Assembly (NCBI GenBank): GCA_003576695.1 | Contig: QOZQ01000010.1 | Span: 1 to 64,000, forward strand | Reading direction: 5' to 3' | Length of the DNA: 64,000 bases | Origin: Taklimakanibacter lacteus | GTDB lineage: Bacteria; Pseudomonadota; Alphaproteobacteria; Rhizobiales; Aestuariivirgaceae | In this document: in pieces, positions 34,212 through 43,001 of the stretch | How positions within the stretch are numbered: position 1 is the first letter of the stretch | Layout: the number at the start of each line of letters is the position of its first letter | The notes under the pieces: model-generated | What the model was told of the DNA's origin: nothing | What the model saw: the letters and a program-made list of their open reading frames with translations, nothing else | Database searches by the model: none | Program-made: the position numbers and the translations under genes

Positions 34212-35453
34212 ATGGCTCATGCGGAAGCCGTTATTCACAACGCCCGTCAGCTCAAATTCCAGTTGAGAACGGCCGAGCGGCGGGGAAAGCTGCGCGCTTT
34301 GGCGCTTGTTGCGCCGCTCTTCCTGTTCATCGTCGTTTCCTTCGTCATCCCGATCGTGCTCATGCTGAAGAACGCGATCTATGATCCCGACATCAGCAAC
34401 AACCTGCCGCGGACCACCAGCCTCCTCGCGGCGTGGGATGGCAGCGCTCTGCCGTCGGAGGAGGTCTATGCGGCCCTGGCGGAGGATTTCCGCGAGTCCG
34501 AGAAGGCCAAGACCTCGGCGCTCATCGGCAAGCGCATGAACTATGAGATGTCCGGCATCCGCAGCAAGATCATCACCAGCGCCCGCAAGATCAAGGCGCT
34601 GACGGCGGCGCCCTATAAGGACCAGATCATCGCCATCGACCCGATCTGGTCCGATCTCAATGTCTGGACCACGATCAAGCGCGCCGGCAACCCGGTGACC
34701 GGCTTCTATCTGCTCAACACGGTCGATCTCGAAACCAAGCCCGACGGCCATATCGGCGCCGTCGATCCAGGGCGCGCCGTTTATCTCGACATCCTCAAGC
34801 GCACGATGGGTATCAGCCTCATCGTCACTTTGGCGACGCTCGTCCTCGGCTTTCCGGTCGCCTACGTGCTCGCCAACACGCCGCCGCGCATCGCCAACAT
34901 CCTGATGATCTTCGTGCTGTTGCCGTTCTGGACCTCGCTCCTCGTTCGCACCACCGCCTGGTTCGTGATGCTCCAGGACAATGGGCCGATCAACGACCTT
35001 CTGCTCGGATCAGGGCTTACCAGCCAGCCTCTGCCGCTCATCTTCAGCCGCTTCGGCACGATCGTCGCCATGACCCATATCCAGCTGCCTTTCACGCTCC
35101 TGCCAATCTACAGCGTGATGAAGACCATCCCGCCGACCTATATGCGCGCCGCCCGCTCGCTGGGCGGCGGCCCGGTCTATTCCTTCCTGCATGTCTATTT
35201 GCCCCAGACGCTGCCGGGGATCGGGGCAGGGTGCCTGCTCACCTTCATTCTGTGCCTCGGCTATTACATTACGCCGGCTTTGGTGGGCGGCCCTTCCGAT
35301 CAGATGATGTCCGGCATCATCGCCGAAGCCATCAACCGCGAGAACAATTGGGGCAAGGCCTGTGCCCTTGGCACCGTGCTGTTGCTCGCGACCCTCACGC
35401 TCTATTTCGTCTATAACCGCCTTGTCGGCATCGACAAGGTAAAGCTGGGCTAG
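34212..35453 (+). CDS. ABC transporter permease, PotB-like, with large periplasmic insertion
   Basis: A 413-residue permease. TM1 spans about 29-52, followed by a hydrophilic stretch of roughly 140 residues (58-195). The usual bundle of five helices then follows from ISLIVTLATLVLGFPVAYVL. The EAA-like coupling loop reads YMRAARSLGGGPVYSFLHVYLP. The long first periplasmic loop makes it bigger than PotB (about 280) and is a known but minority feature of this family. It pairs with the next permease seven bases downstream. Confidence 0.88.
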   Translation: MAHAEAVIHNARQLKFQLRTAERRGKLRALALVAPLFLFIVVSFVIPIVLMLKNAIYDPDISNNLPRTTSLLAAWDGSALPSEEVYAALAEDFRESEKAKTSALIGKRMNYEMSGIRSKIITSARKIKALTAAPYKDQIIAIDPIWSDLNVWTTIKRAGNPVTGFYLLNTVDLETKPDGHIGAVDPGRAVYLDILKRTMGISLIVTLATLVLGFPVAYVLANTPPRIANILMIFVLLPFWTSLLVRTTAWFVMLQDNGPINDLLLGSGLTSQPLPLIFSRFGTIVAMTHIQLPFTLLPIYSVMKTIPPTYMRAARSLGGGPVYSFLHVYLPQTLPGIGAGCLLTFILCLGYYITPALVGGPSDQMMSGIIAEAINRENNWGKACALGTVLLLATLTLYFVYNRLVGIDKVKLG

Positions 35454-35459
35454 GCCGAT

Positions 35460-36281
35460 ATGAAGCTACCGTCCTATGCCACGCCGATCGAGAAATTCGC
35501 CTATTACGCGACGCTCGCCTTTACCGGCCTGGTGCTGCTGTTCCTGATCTCGCCGATCCTGGCGATTATGCCCTTGTCCTTCAATTCCGAGCCCTATTTC
35601 AGCTATCCGATGCCCGGCCTGTCATTGCGGTGGTATGAGGACTTCTTCAGCAACGAGCGCTGGATGAATGCGGTCAAGGTGAGCCTGCTGGCCGCCGTGC
35701 TCGTCACCATCCTCTCGACCATTCTCGGCACCGTGGCGGCGCTGGGCCTCGCCCGCGCCAATCTGCCGTTCAAGCCGGTCATTCTCGGGGTCCTGATCTC
35801 GCCGATGATCGTGCCGGTCATCATCACGGCGGTCGGCATCTATCTTTTCTATGCCCAGATCGGACTGATCGCCTCGATCCCCGGCCTCGTGCTGGCGCAC
35901 ACGGTGCTCGCGACCCCCTTTGTCGTCGTCACCGTCACCTCGACGCTGTCGGGCTTCGATCACTCGCTGTCGCGCGCCGCGGCGGGGCTCGGCGCAACCC
36001 CCTTCCGGGTGTTCACCGCCATCATGCTGCCGATCATCTCCCCCGGGGTGATCTCGGGCGCGCTCTTCGCCTTCGTGACCTCCTTCGACGAGCTGGTGGT
36101 GGCTCTCTTCATCACCAGTGCCGAGCAGAGGACGCTGCCCAAGCAGATGTTCGCCGGCATCCGCGAGCAGATCAGCCCGACGATCACGGCGGCGGCGAGC
36201 ATCCTGATCGTGTTCTCGGTGGCGCTGCTGGTAGGGATAGAGCTGCTGCGTCGCCGCACCGAGCGTTTGCGGGGGCATTAG
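35460..36281 (+). CDS. ABC transporter permease, PotC-like
   Basis: A 273-residue permease with six helices. The coupling loop is DHSLSRAAAGLGATPFRVFTAIMLP, and FDELVVALFITSAEQRTLPKQMF is the conserved late block. Normal length for PotC/YdcV. It forms the transmembrane pore with the preceding permease. No ATPase gene follows on this strand; the probable partner is at 36516 on the opposite strand. Confidence 0.9.
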   Translation: MKLPSYATPIEKFAYYATLAFTGLVLLFLISPILAIMPLSFNSEPYFSYPMPGLSLRWYEDFFSNERWMNAVKVSLLAAVLVTILSTILGTVAALGLARANLPFKPVILGVLISPMIVPVIITAVGIYLFYAQIGLIASIPGLVLAHTVLATPFVVVTVTSTLSGFDHSLSRAAAGLGATPFRVFTAIMLPIISPGVISGALFAFVTSFDELVVALFITSAEQRTLPKQMFAGIREQISPTITAAASILIVFSVALLVGIELLRRRTERLRGH

Positions 36282-36454
36282 CCAGCCATGGGCTCGGCCT
36301 CGCCTCTTGCTATTGCGGGCTCGGCCGTGAGAATCCATTTTCAAAAAAGCCGGACCAGGGCGGCGTGAAGCGAGATCGGGATGCTGCCGGTATCAGGGAA
36401 GTAGGCTCACTCTCAGGCGCTAACCATATGATTTCATTGAAGTCGGGAATCCTC

Positions 36455-36504
36455 TCCCCTGTAATTCGCTGTAGTTCCCTGTAAATTCCCTGTATTTTCC
36501 CTGA
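36455..36504 (+). repeat. Cluster of degenerate TTCCCTGTA direct repeats
   Basis: Five imperfect copies of a unit close to TTCCCTGTA, about ten to twelve bases apart, lie between the convergent permease and ATPase genes. The spacing is near one helical turn. There is no gene here and no dyad. It may be a protein-binding array or the scar of a repeat element. Confidence 0.55.
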
Positions 36505-36515
36505 TCTTGTGCACG

Positions 36516-37631
36516 CTATTGCAGAGACTCAGTGCAGTCGAGCGCGCGGCAGTCCTCGACGGTCCAGCCGATCTTCACCTTCTCGCCTTCCCTGAAGCCG
36601 CAATCGCTCTGGCGGTTCGGCACCTTGACGATGAAATCGCTGTGCCCGGCGACCGACAGGCGTGTGCGCATGTGATCGCCCAGATAGATGATCTCCTCGA
36701 TGCGGCCGTCGAGGATATTCGACAGGCTGCCATTGCTGGGATTGATCTCGACCCGTTCCGGACGGAGCGACAGGAGGGTCTGCTCGCCCTTCTTCGAAAC
36801 GCCGATCGCGGACGCCTTGACCGTGTCGCCGGAAGTGAGACGCACGGTGCAGCTGTTGTTCTTGCCGAGTTCCTCGACCGTGCCCTTGAGTCGGTTGTTC
36901 TCGCCGATGAACTGCGCGACGAAGGAATTGCATGGCCGTTCATAGAGCTCGTCGGGCCGTGACAACTGCTGGATACGGCCATTGTTGAACACCGCGATCC
37001 GGTCGGACATGGTGAGCGCTTCCGACTGGTCATGCGTCACATAGACGACGGTGATCTGCAGCCGATCATGCAGATGCTTGATCTCATATTGCATCTGCTC
37101 GCGCAGCTGCTTGTCGAGCGCGCCCAGGGGCTCGTCCATCAGCACCAGATCGGGTTCGAAGACGAGGGCCCGTGCCACCGCGATGCGCTGCTGCTGGCCG
37201 CCCGACAGCTGGCCCGGCCGCCGCTCGCCGAATGTCGGGAGTTCCACCATGTCGAGCGCGCGTTCGATCTTGCTCTTGATCTCGGACTTGTCGAGGCCGC
37301 GCACCTTGAGCGGGAAGGCGAGGTTTTCGGCGACCGTCATATGGGGGAAGAGCGCATAGTTCTGGAACACCATGCCGATGCCGCGCTTATGCGGCGGCAT
37401 GCGACTGATCGGCTTGCCATGCAGGTAGATCTCACCTTGCGTCGGGGGCTCGAAGCCGGCCAGCATCATAAGCGTGGTGGTCTTGCCCGAGCCCGAAGGC
37501 CCGAGCATGGTCAGGAACTCGCCCTTGGCGATGTCGAGATTGAGGCTTTCGACGACGACGCTGACGCCGTCATAGCTCTTCTGAACATTCTGGAACCGCA
37601 CCATCGGTTCCGCGGTAGATTCCGCCGGCAT
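36516..37631 (-). CDS. ABC transporter ATP-binding protein, PotA-like
   Basis: A 371-residue ATPase; the start at 37631 is chosen for its GGGGAGA ribosome site. Walker A GPSGSGKTT, Q-loop FQNYALFPHMTV, signature LSGGQQQRIAVARAL, Walker B LVLMDEPLGALD and the H-loop VYVTHDQ are intact. A C-terminal TOBE domain follows (from about 290). It is the likely energy-coupling subunit of the neighbouring binding protein and permeases, but it is convergent with them, not in the same operon. Confidence 0.92.
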   Translation of the reverse strand: MPAESTAEPMVRFQNVQKSYDGVSVVVESLNLDIAKGEFLTMLGPSGSGKTTTLMMLAGFEPPTQGEIYLHGKPISRMPPHKRGIGMVFQNYALFPHMTVAENLAFPLKVRGLDKSEIKSKIERALDMVELPTFGERRPGQLSGGQQQRIAVARALVFEPDLVLMDEPLGALDKQLREQMQYEIKHLHDRLQITVVYVTHDQSEALTMSDRIAVFNNGRIQQLSRPDELYERPCNSFVAQFIGENNRLKGTVEELGKNNSCTVRLTSGDTVKASAIGVSKKGEQTLLSLRPERVEINPSNGSLSNILDGRIEEIIYLGDHMRTRLSVAGHSDFIVKVPNRQSDCGFREGEKVKIGWTVEDCRALDCTESLQ

Positions 37632-37896
37632 GTCTTCTCCCCATATCGGCCCATTTTCTTGGTCTTTCGCGCCGGCGCCTTTTGTCTGTCCGGCCCGCTG
37701 GAGCATCTACCTTAATGGCTTCGGAACCTGCTGCAAGCGGCAAGAATACGCATCCGGCGTGTTGTGTGAAAATGAGCCATTTCAACGGTTTGAAGGCCCC
37801 TGATGACAAACCGGCGAAACACGTTCCGGCAAACGATCTTTACAATTGCCCCGCGTGGCGTAAAGGAGCGCTCCACTTTTTCAGCGGAGCAGAGTC

Positions 37897-38937
37897 ATGC
37901 CTAAGATCAAGATCGGTGTCATCGGTGCCTCGGGCTACACCGGAGCCGATCTGGTGCGTCTGGCGGCGGTTCATCCGGGCGTCGAGGTCGTGGCCCTCAC
38001 CGCCAACTCCCATGCCGGCAAGGCGATGGCGGAGGTATTCCCGCATCTCGCCCATCTGAAGCTGCCGACCCTCATCAAGAATGAGGAGGCCGACTGGTCG
38101 AAGGTCGAGGCGGTCTTTTGCGGCCTTCCCCATGCAACGAGCCAGGCCGTCATCCGCGGGTTGCCCAAGCACCTGAAGGTGATCGACATGTCGGCCGACT
38201 TCCGGCTGCGCGATCCCGCCGTCTATGAGAAATGGTATGGCGGCCCGCATCAGGCGCTCGATCTGCAGAAGGACGCGGTCTATGGGCTCACCGAGCATTA
38301 TCGCGAGGCGATCAGGAAGGCGCGTCTCGTCGCCTGTCCGGGCTGCTACCCGACGGCAGCGCTCCTCATGCTGCTGCCGCTGGTAAAGGCGGGCCTCATC
38401 GATGCGTCGGACCTGATCATCGACGCGAAATCGGGCGTCTCGGGCGCCGGCCGCTCGCTCAAGCAGAATGTGCTGTTCTGCGAGGCGGGCGAGGGGCTCT
38501 CGCCCTATGGTGTCGCCAGCCACCGGCATGCGCCGGAGATCGAGCAGGAGATCGGTCAGGCCGCGGGCCAGGCGGTCATCGTCAATTTCACCCCGCATCT
38601 CATCCCGATGAGTCGCGGCGAATTGTGCACCTCCTATGCGAAGCTCAGGGGCAAGGCGACGGCGGCCGACTGCACGGCCGCCCTTGAGAAGCATTACAAG
38701 GATGAGCCCTTCGTGTTCATGGCGCCCAAGGGCGTCATGCCCTCGACGCAATTCGTGCGCGGCTCAAACAATGTGATGCTCGGCGTCTATGCCGACCGGG
38801 TGCCTGGCCGCGTGATCCTCATCTCGACGCTCGACAATCTGGTGAAGGGGTCAGCCGGGCAGGCGATCCAGAACTTCAATCTGATGTTCGGCCTGCCGGA
38901 GACGCAAGGCTTGGAGCAGGTGGCGCTCTTCCCGTAA
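37897..38937 (+). CDS. argC: N-acetyl-gamma-glutamyl-phosphate reductase
   Basis: A 346-residue enzyme for the third step of arginine synthesis. N-terminal NADP motif IGVIGASGYTGADLVRL, catalytic cysteine in LVACPGCYPTAALLML, then SGVSGAGRSLKQNVLFCE and YGVASHRHAPEIEQE. Start ATG 37897 has a GGAG site. Full length, no anomalies. The 265-base gap to the divergent ATPase gene should hold both promoters. Confidence 0.97.
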   Translation: MPKIKIGVIGASGYTGADLVRLAAVHPGVEVVALTANSHAGKAMAEVFPHLAHLKLPTLIKNEEADWSKVEAVFCGLPHATSQAVIRGLPKHLKVIDMSADFRLRDPAVYEKWYGGPHQALDLQKDAVYGLTEHYREAIRKARLVACPGCYPTAALLMLLPLVKAGLIDASDLIIDAKSGVSGAGRSLKQNVLFCEAGEGLSPYGVASHRHAPEIEQEIGQAAGQAVIVNFTPHLIPMSRGELCTSYAKLRGKATAADCTAALEKHYKDEPFVFMAPKGVMPSTQFVRGSNNVMLGVYADRVPGRVILISTLDNLVKGSAGQAIQNFNLMFGLPETQGLEQVALFP

Positions 38938-38955
38938 GGGGAGCGGCAATGCCTG

Positions 38956-39105
38956 CTAGCGGTGCTTGAAATACTGCACCGCGCGCTCGTGCTTTTCTGC
39001 CTCAGCCCGGCTCTTGAACGTGCCGAGATTGCGGCGCCTGCCGGTCTTGGGATCCTTCTTGCGCGAATAGAGGCGGTATTCGCCGGATTTGAGCTTGCGG
39101 ATCAT
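38956..39105 (-). CDS. Small basic conserved protein (49 residues)
   Basis: The protein starts MIRKLKSGEYRLYSRKKDPKTGRRRNLGTF and ends in an alpha-helical KSRAEAEKHERAVQYFKHR. This short, very basic pattern is a widespread conserved hypothetical in proteobacteria and actinobacteria, resembling a stand-alone arm-binding-like beta-hairpin plus helix. The start at 39105 is preferred over a longer frame because the homologous block begins at MIRKL. Nucleic-acid binding is plausible but unproven. Confidence 0.7.
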   Translation of the reverse strand: MIRKLKSGEYRLYSRKKDPKTGRRRNLGTFKSRAEAEKHERAVQYFKHR

Positions 39106-39255
39106 CGGTTGACCTTGTGCATTTGCCGTTTTCCAATGCCTGTTGAACGGCAAAGTTCCCGTGCTTGCGGGCCTTGAACGGGATGAAGTATGACGAGCTT
39201 TCACCCGTCAGGCCGCTCACATCGAATAGGCCGAATCGGTGTCCAATGAAGGATC

Positions 39256-41073
39256 ATGTCTCTCTTGCTCGATAGCCGGACGGCACCTCTGTCATCGCCG
39301 CCTTTTCTGGGGGTCAGCCGTTCGATCACCGGCAGGTCCTGGCGGACACGCGGCTTTCCGGCCCGCGATGCACAGGCCATAGCCGAGAAGAACGATCTGC
39401 CCGAGCTTCTGGGCCGCGTGCTGGCGGCGCGGGGCGTGGGCCTCGAAGCCGTTGAAGATTATCTCAACCCGACGCTGCGCCGCTTCATGCCCCAGCCTTC
39501 CGCTCTCCTCGACATGGAGAAGGGCGCCGACCGGCTGGCGCGCGCCATCATCGAGGGCGAGCGCATCGGCACGATCAGCGATTACGATGTCGATGGCGTC
39601 TCCTCGGCGGCGCTGGTGACGCGCTTCCTCGCCAGCGTGGGCGCCGCCAATATCGTGCATATCCCCGATCGCCTCACCGAAGGCTATGGCCCGAGCCGAG
39701 CGGCGGTGCAGTCGCTGAAGGAACGCGGCACGCAATTGCTCCTGACGCTCGATTGCGGCGTGCTGGCGCATGATCCGCTGGCGGAGGCAAGGGCGCTCGG
39801 CATGGATGTGGTCATCGTCGACCATCACCAGGCCGGCATCGACCTTCCCGAGGCGACGGCGGTCATCAATCCCAACCGCCAGGACGACATATCGGGCTTC
39901 GGTTATCTGTGCGCCTGTGGCGTCGCCATGATCCTGGTCAGCGTCGTCAACCGCCTGCTGCGCCAGCACGGCTGGTACACGGCCGACCGGCCGGAGCCCA
40001 ATATGCTGCAGTGGCTCGAGTTGGTGGCGCTCGCCACGGTGTGCGATGTCGTGCCGCTTACGGGCCTCAACCGCGCCTATGTCACGCAGGGCCTGCGCAT
40101 CATGGCGCGCCGGGAGAATCCCGGCCTCGCCGCGCTTGCCGACGCGGCACGGCTGAAGCGCCGGCCTGACGCCTATGCGCTGGCTTTCCTGCTGGGGCCT
40201 CGCCTCAATGCGGCGGGCCGCATCGGCCATGCCAATCTCGCCTTCGAATTGCTGGTGAGCCAGGAGCGTGGACGCTGCGCGATCATCGCCGCCGAGCTCG
40301 AGCGGCTGAATCGTGAGCGCCAGGCGATCGAGCTTGCCGTTCTCGACCAGGCCTTGCGCGAGGCGGAAGCCGGCCTTGGCGCCGAGCGGACGAGTCCGGC
40401 CATTGTGGTCGCCGGCGAAGGCTGGCATCCGGGCGTCCTGGGCCTCGCCGCCTCGCGCCTCAAGGAGCGCTTCAACCTGCCGAGCATCGTGCTCGGCTTC
40501 GAGAAGGATGGCCTCAAGGCGAGTGGCTCCGGACGGTCAATCTCGGGCGTCGATCTGGGCCAGGCAGTGCGCACCGCGCTTGCTGCCGGCATCCTCATCA
40601 AGGGTGGTGGGCATGCCATGGCGGCGGGCCTCACCATCGAGCGTTCGCGCCTTGGCGATTTCCGCGCCTTCCTCGAGACAGAGCTTGCTTACTCCCTGAA
40701 GCTCTCGGGCGAGCGCTATCTCGACATCGATGGCGCGCTGACCGCATCGGGGGCGACACTGGATCTGATCGAGCTGGTCGAGCAGGCGGGGCCCTATGGG
40801 GCGGGCAATCCGGCGCCCGTCTTCGTGTTGCCGGCGCATCGCGTCGTCTATGCCGACAGCGCCGGCAGCGATCATGTCCGGCTGACACTCGCATCGGCCG
40901 ATGGGACCCGCATCAAGGCGATCGCCTTCCGGGCGCTCGGCACCGATCTGGGAGAACTGCTGCTCACCGAACGCCAGCATCCCTTGCATGTAGCCGGCCG
41001 GCTGGTCGTCGATGACTGGGGCCGCGAGCGCGTTCCCTCCCTCCACGTCGAGGATGTGGCACATGTCGGTTAG
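39256..41073 (+). CDS. recJ: Single-stranded-DNA-specific exonuclease RecJ
   Basis: A 605-residue protein with an AAGGA site before ATG 39256. DHH motifs are TISDYDVDGVSSAAL, LTLDCG, VIVDHHQAG and CDVVPLTGLNR. The DHHA1 domain reads GEGWHPGVLGLAASRLKERFNLPSIV and IKGGGHAMAAGLTIE. An OB-fold C-terminal part follows (VRLTLASADGTRIKAIAFR). 5'-3' ssDNA exonuclease of recombination and mismatch repair. All metal-binding Asp and His positions are present. It ends in a short intrinsic terminator. Confidence 0.97.
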   Translation: MSLLLDSRTAPLSSPPFLGVSRSITGRSWRTRGFPARDAQAIAEKNDLPELLGRVLAARGVGLEAVEDYLNPTLRRFMPQPSALLDMEKGADRLARAIIEGERIGTISDYDVDGVSSAALVTRFLASVGAANIVHIPDRLTEGYGPSRAAVQSLKERGTQLLLTLDCGVLAHDPLAEARALGMDVVIVDHHQAGIDLPEATAVINPNRQDDISGFGYLCACGVAMILVSVVNRLLRQHGWYTADRPEPNMLQWLELVALATVCDVVPLTGLNRAYVTQGLRIMARRENPGLAALADAARLKRRPDAYALAFLLGPRLNAAGRIGHANLAFELLVSQERGRCAIIAAELERLNRERQAIELAVLDQALREAEAGLGAERTSPAIVVAGEGWHPGVLGLAASRLKERFNLPSIVLGFEKDGLKASGSGRSISGVDLGQAVRTALAAGILIKGGGHAMAAGLTIERSRLGDFRAFLETELAYSLKLSGERYLDIDGALTASGATLDLIELVEQAGPYGAGNPAPVFVLPAHRVVYADSAGSDHVRLTLASADGTRIKAIAFRALGTDLGELLLTERQHPLHVAGRLVVDDWGRERVPSLHVEDVAHVG

Positions 41074-41090
41074 CGTCGAGCCTGCCGGTT

Positions 41091-41112
41091 ATCAAGGCGA
41101 CCCCTTGATTTT
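41091..41112 (+). terminator. Short intrinsic terminator after recJ
   Basis: ATCAAGG/CCTTGAT stem of seven pairs with a five-base loop followed by TTTT, eighteen bases after the recJ stop and before the tRNA-Glu gene. Confidence 0.6.
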
Positions 41113-41172
41113 ACAGTGGAATTTCATGCCTTGCGCTTCCCGCCGAAGCCCCTTATAGAGCCGCCATTCCGC

Positions 41173-41247
41173 GCGCCCTTCGTCTATCGGTTAGGACGAC
41201 AGCCTTTCACGTTGTAAAGACGGGTTCGACTCCCGTAGGGCGCGCCA
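41173..41247 (+). tRNA. tRNA-Glu (anticodon TTC), CCA encoded
   Basis: Acceptor GCGCCCT (41173-41179) pairs with AGGGCGC (41237-41243), followed by discriminator G and an encoded CCA. The D arm is TCGTCTATCGGTTAGGACGA. The anticodon stem ACAGC/GTTGT encloses CTTTCAC, giving TTC, and the T arm contains GGTTCGACTCC. The layout matches bacterial tRNA-Glu closely. Confidence 0.95.
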
Positions 41248-41585
41248 CTTCTTTCATCGTTTCTATATTATGACGCTCACGCGATGAATTGTGTGAATGG
41301 GCTTGCCAAAGTAACGGCACCAGCCCCAATATTTCCAGGCCGGCCGCGCAGAAATGCAACATTTGCCATCTGGCGCGCTTTTTGAAGCGAAGACTTGCGA
41401 TCACAGCAAGTTTGACTGCCCTCGTTGAAGAATCCTTTTGCGTTGATTGAGAAAATATCATAGAAGGCGCGCGCGCTCGGCCTCCGAAGAGGCGCGCCAA
41501 TAACGACATAAACTCTGGATTCTGAAGTCGGGTCAACGATTTGGATCATGCGGCGCAATAGGGCGCGCCGTCCGGGAGGGACTGC
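41248..41585. other. Region after tRNA-Glu without a confident gene
   Basis: The stretch is AT-richer than its neighbours. Open frames on the minus strand exist but two of them overlap in different frames, lack ribosome sites, and one runs into the tRNA. I see no convincing gene. It ends near an 11-base copy of the tRNA 3' end (41559-41569). Confidence 0.5.
41559..41569 (+). repeat. 11-base direct repeat of the tRNA-Glu 3' end
   Basis: TAGGGCGCGCC occurs here and at 41236-41246 inside the tRNA acceptor stem, 323 bases apart. This is what an att pair left by a tRNA-targeting element would look like, but the repeat is short and contains the palindrome GGCGCGCC, so chance is possible. Confidence 0.35.
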
Positions 41586-41735
41586 TTGTACAACCGATTT
41601 GTTCTGGGCTTGACGCTCGGAGCGGCATTTGGCGGATTGTCGGGAATTTTCATCCTTACGCCACCGGTCGGCATTCTGATCGGCGCCATCATCGGCCTGT
41701 CCTGCGGCATGATCCTGCATGTCCTCATGATGTGA
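41586..41735 (+). CDS. Small glycine-rich membrane protein (49 residues, TTG start)
   Basis: A TTG start at 41586 follows GGGAGGGAC with ideal spacing. The product is nearly all hydrophobic, with two helices joined by LTPPVG. Each helix carries small-residue repeats (GLTLGAAFGGLSG and GILIGAIIGLSCG), a glycine-zipper-like pattern. It resembles small XapX-like or holin-size membrane proteins, but I do not assign a family. Confidence 0.5.
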   Translation: MYNRFVLGLTLGAAFGGLSGIFILTPPVGILIGAIIGLSCGMILHVLMM

Positions 41736-41805
41736 TGCACCAGCCGGTTTACAGCATCGCCGCGAACGCATAAGAGCGGCTTCCCTCATAGCTCAAGGAA
41801 GCCCC

Positions 41806-42552
41806 GTGTTCAGCGACCTCAAGAACAAGCGCATCGTCATCACCGGCGGCGTTACCGGCATCGGCGGAGCGGCGACGCTCGCTTTGGCAGGCATGGGGGC
41901 GAAGCTCTTCGCCCAATATCTGAGTGGCGACAAGGAAGCGGCCGATTTCGAGAAGAAGGGCATTGCCACCTTGAAGCTTGACCTCGTCCAGCGTAAGGCG
42001 CCGTGGAAGCTTGTCGAAGAAGCGCAGAAGCGCCTCGGCGGCATCGACGTCCTCATCAACAATGCCGGCGGCATGGTCGAGCGCCGCCTGATCTCCGAAT
42101 TCGACGATGCGCTCTATGACCGGGTGCTGGAACTCAATGTGCGCCAGCTGGTCGATTGCTGCCGGGCGGTGATCCCGCTCTTCGAGGCGCAGCGTTCCGG
42201 CAACATCATCAATGTGTCATCGATCGCGGCGCGTTCGGGCGGCGCGGCAGGTTCAGGCATCTATGCCGGCACCAAGGGCTTCGTGTCGGCCGTGACCAAA
42301 TCGATGGCCAAGGAGCTCGCGCCGAGCAATATCCGCGTCAATGCCGTGTCCCCCGGCACCATCCATACCGCTTTTCATGATCGCCATTCGACACCCGACA
42401 AGCTCGAGGCGACCCGCAAGCTGGTGCCGCTGGGCCGCCTCGGCACGGCGGAAGACTGCGCCGGAACCTTTGTCTATCTGGCGAGCGATGAGGCCTCGGG
42501 CTACGTCACCGGCCAGGTCATCGAGGTGAATGGCGGTCTGCTGATGCCGTAG
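41806..42552 (+). CDS. SDR-family oxidoreductase
   Basis: A 248-residue short-chain dehydrogenase with a GTG start at 41806 preceded by AAGGAAG. The cofactor loop is VITGGVTGIGGAATLAL, NNAGG follows at about residue 84, the catalytic Ser and the YAGTK lysine/tyrosine motif lie at about 143-160, and VSPGTIHTAFHD and GQVIEVNGGLLMP are present. Substrate unknown; it resembles 3-oxoacyl-ACP reductase-like SDRs. Confidence 0.92.
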   Translation: MFSDLKNKRIVITGGVTGIGGAATLALAGMGAKLFAQYLSGDKEAADFEKKGIATLKLDLVQRKAPWKLVEEAQKRLGGIDVLINNAGGMVERRLISEFDDALYDRVLELNVRQLVDCCRAVIPLFEAQRSGNIINVSSIAARSGGAAGSGIYAGTKGFVSAVTKSMAKELAPSNIRVNAVSPGTIHTAFHDRHSTPDKLEATRKLVPLGRLGTAEDCAGTFVYLASDEASGYVTGQVIEVNGGLLMP

Positions 42553-42972
42553 CTACCACGTCCCGGTATTGGGCATCGATGCCCAGGGCTCGGCGACGGG
42601 CAGGGAGCCGCCCTTGTTCAGGATCTCGATCGAGATACCGTCCGGCGTCTTGATGAAGGCCATGCGTCCATCGCGCGGCGGACGGTTGATGGTGATGCCT
42701 TGTTTCTGCAGCCTCTCGCAGTAGCGATAGACGTCATCGACCTCGATGGCGAGGTGGCCGAAATTGCGTCCGCCCGTATAGACCTCCGGGTCCCAGTTGT
42801 AGGTGAGCTCGACCGGCGCATCCGGGCTTTCGGGGGCGGCGACGAACACCAGCGTAAAGCGGCCTTTTTCGTTCTCGTAGCGGCGCTGCTCGACGAAGCC
42901 CAGTTTGTTGATGAAGAAATCCAGTGATTGGTCCAGATTGGATACGCGGATCATGGTGTGGAGATATTTCAC
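42553..42972 (-). CDS. VOC-family protein, lactoylglutathione lyase-like
   Basis: A 139-residue protein. A GTG start at 42972 gives MKYLHTMIRVSNLDQSLDFFINKLGF, the normal glyoxalase I opening with metal-binding His. Later come VELTYNWDPEVYTGGRNFGHLAIEVDDVY and FIKTPDGISIEIL with the second His and Glu ligands. This is the GloA pattern, converting the methylglyoxal-glutathione adduct to S-lactoylglutathione. It is convergent with the SDR gene and divergent from the Sir2 gene. Confidence 0.88.
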   Translation of the reverse strand: MKYLHTMIRVSNLDQSLDFFINKLGFVEQRRYENEKGRFTLVFVAAPESPDAPVELTYNWDPEVYTGGRNFGHLAIEVDDVYRYCERLQKQGITINRPPRDGRMAFIKTPDGISIEILNKGGSLPVAEPWASMPNTGTW

Positions 42973-43001
42973 GCTGGGTCTCCTTTGCTCGCGGACTGAC
43001 G

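Noticed and set aside
36455-36504. CRISPR array
   Set aside because: Units are about ten bases with no unique spacers and no cas genes.
41277-41549. 90-residue minus-strand frame after tRNA-Glu
   Set aside because: No ribosome site, competes with another overlapping frame, no recognisable motif.
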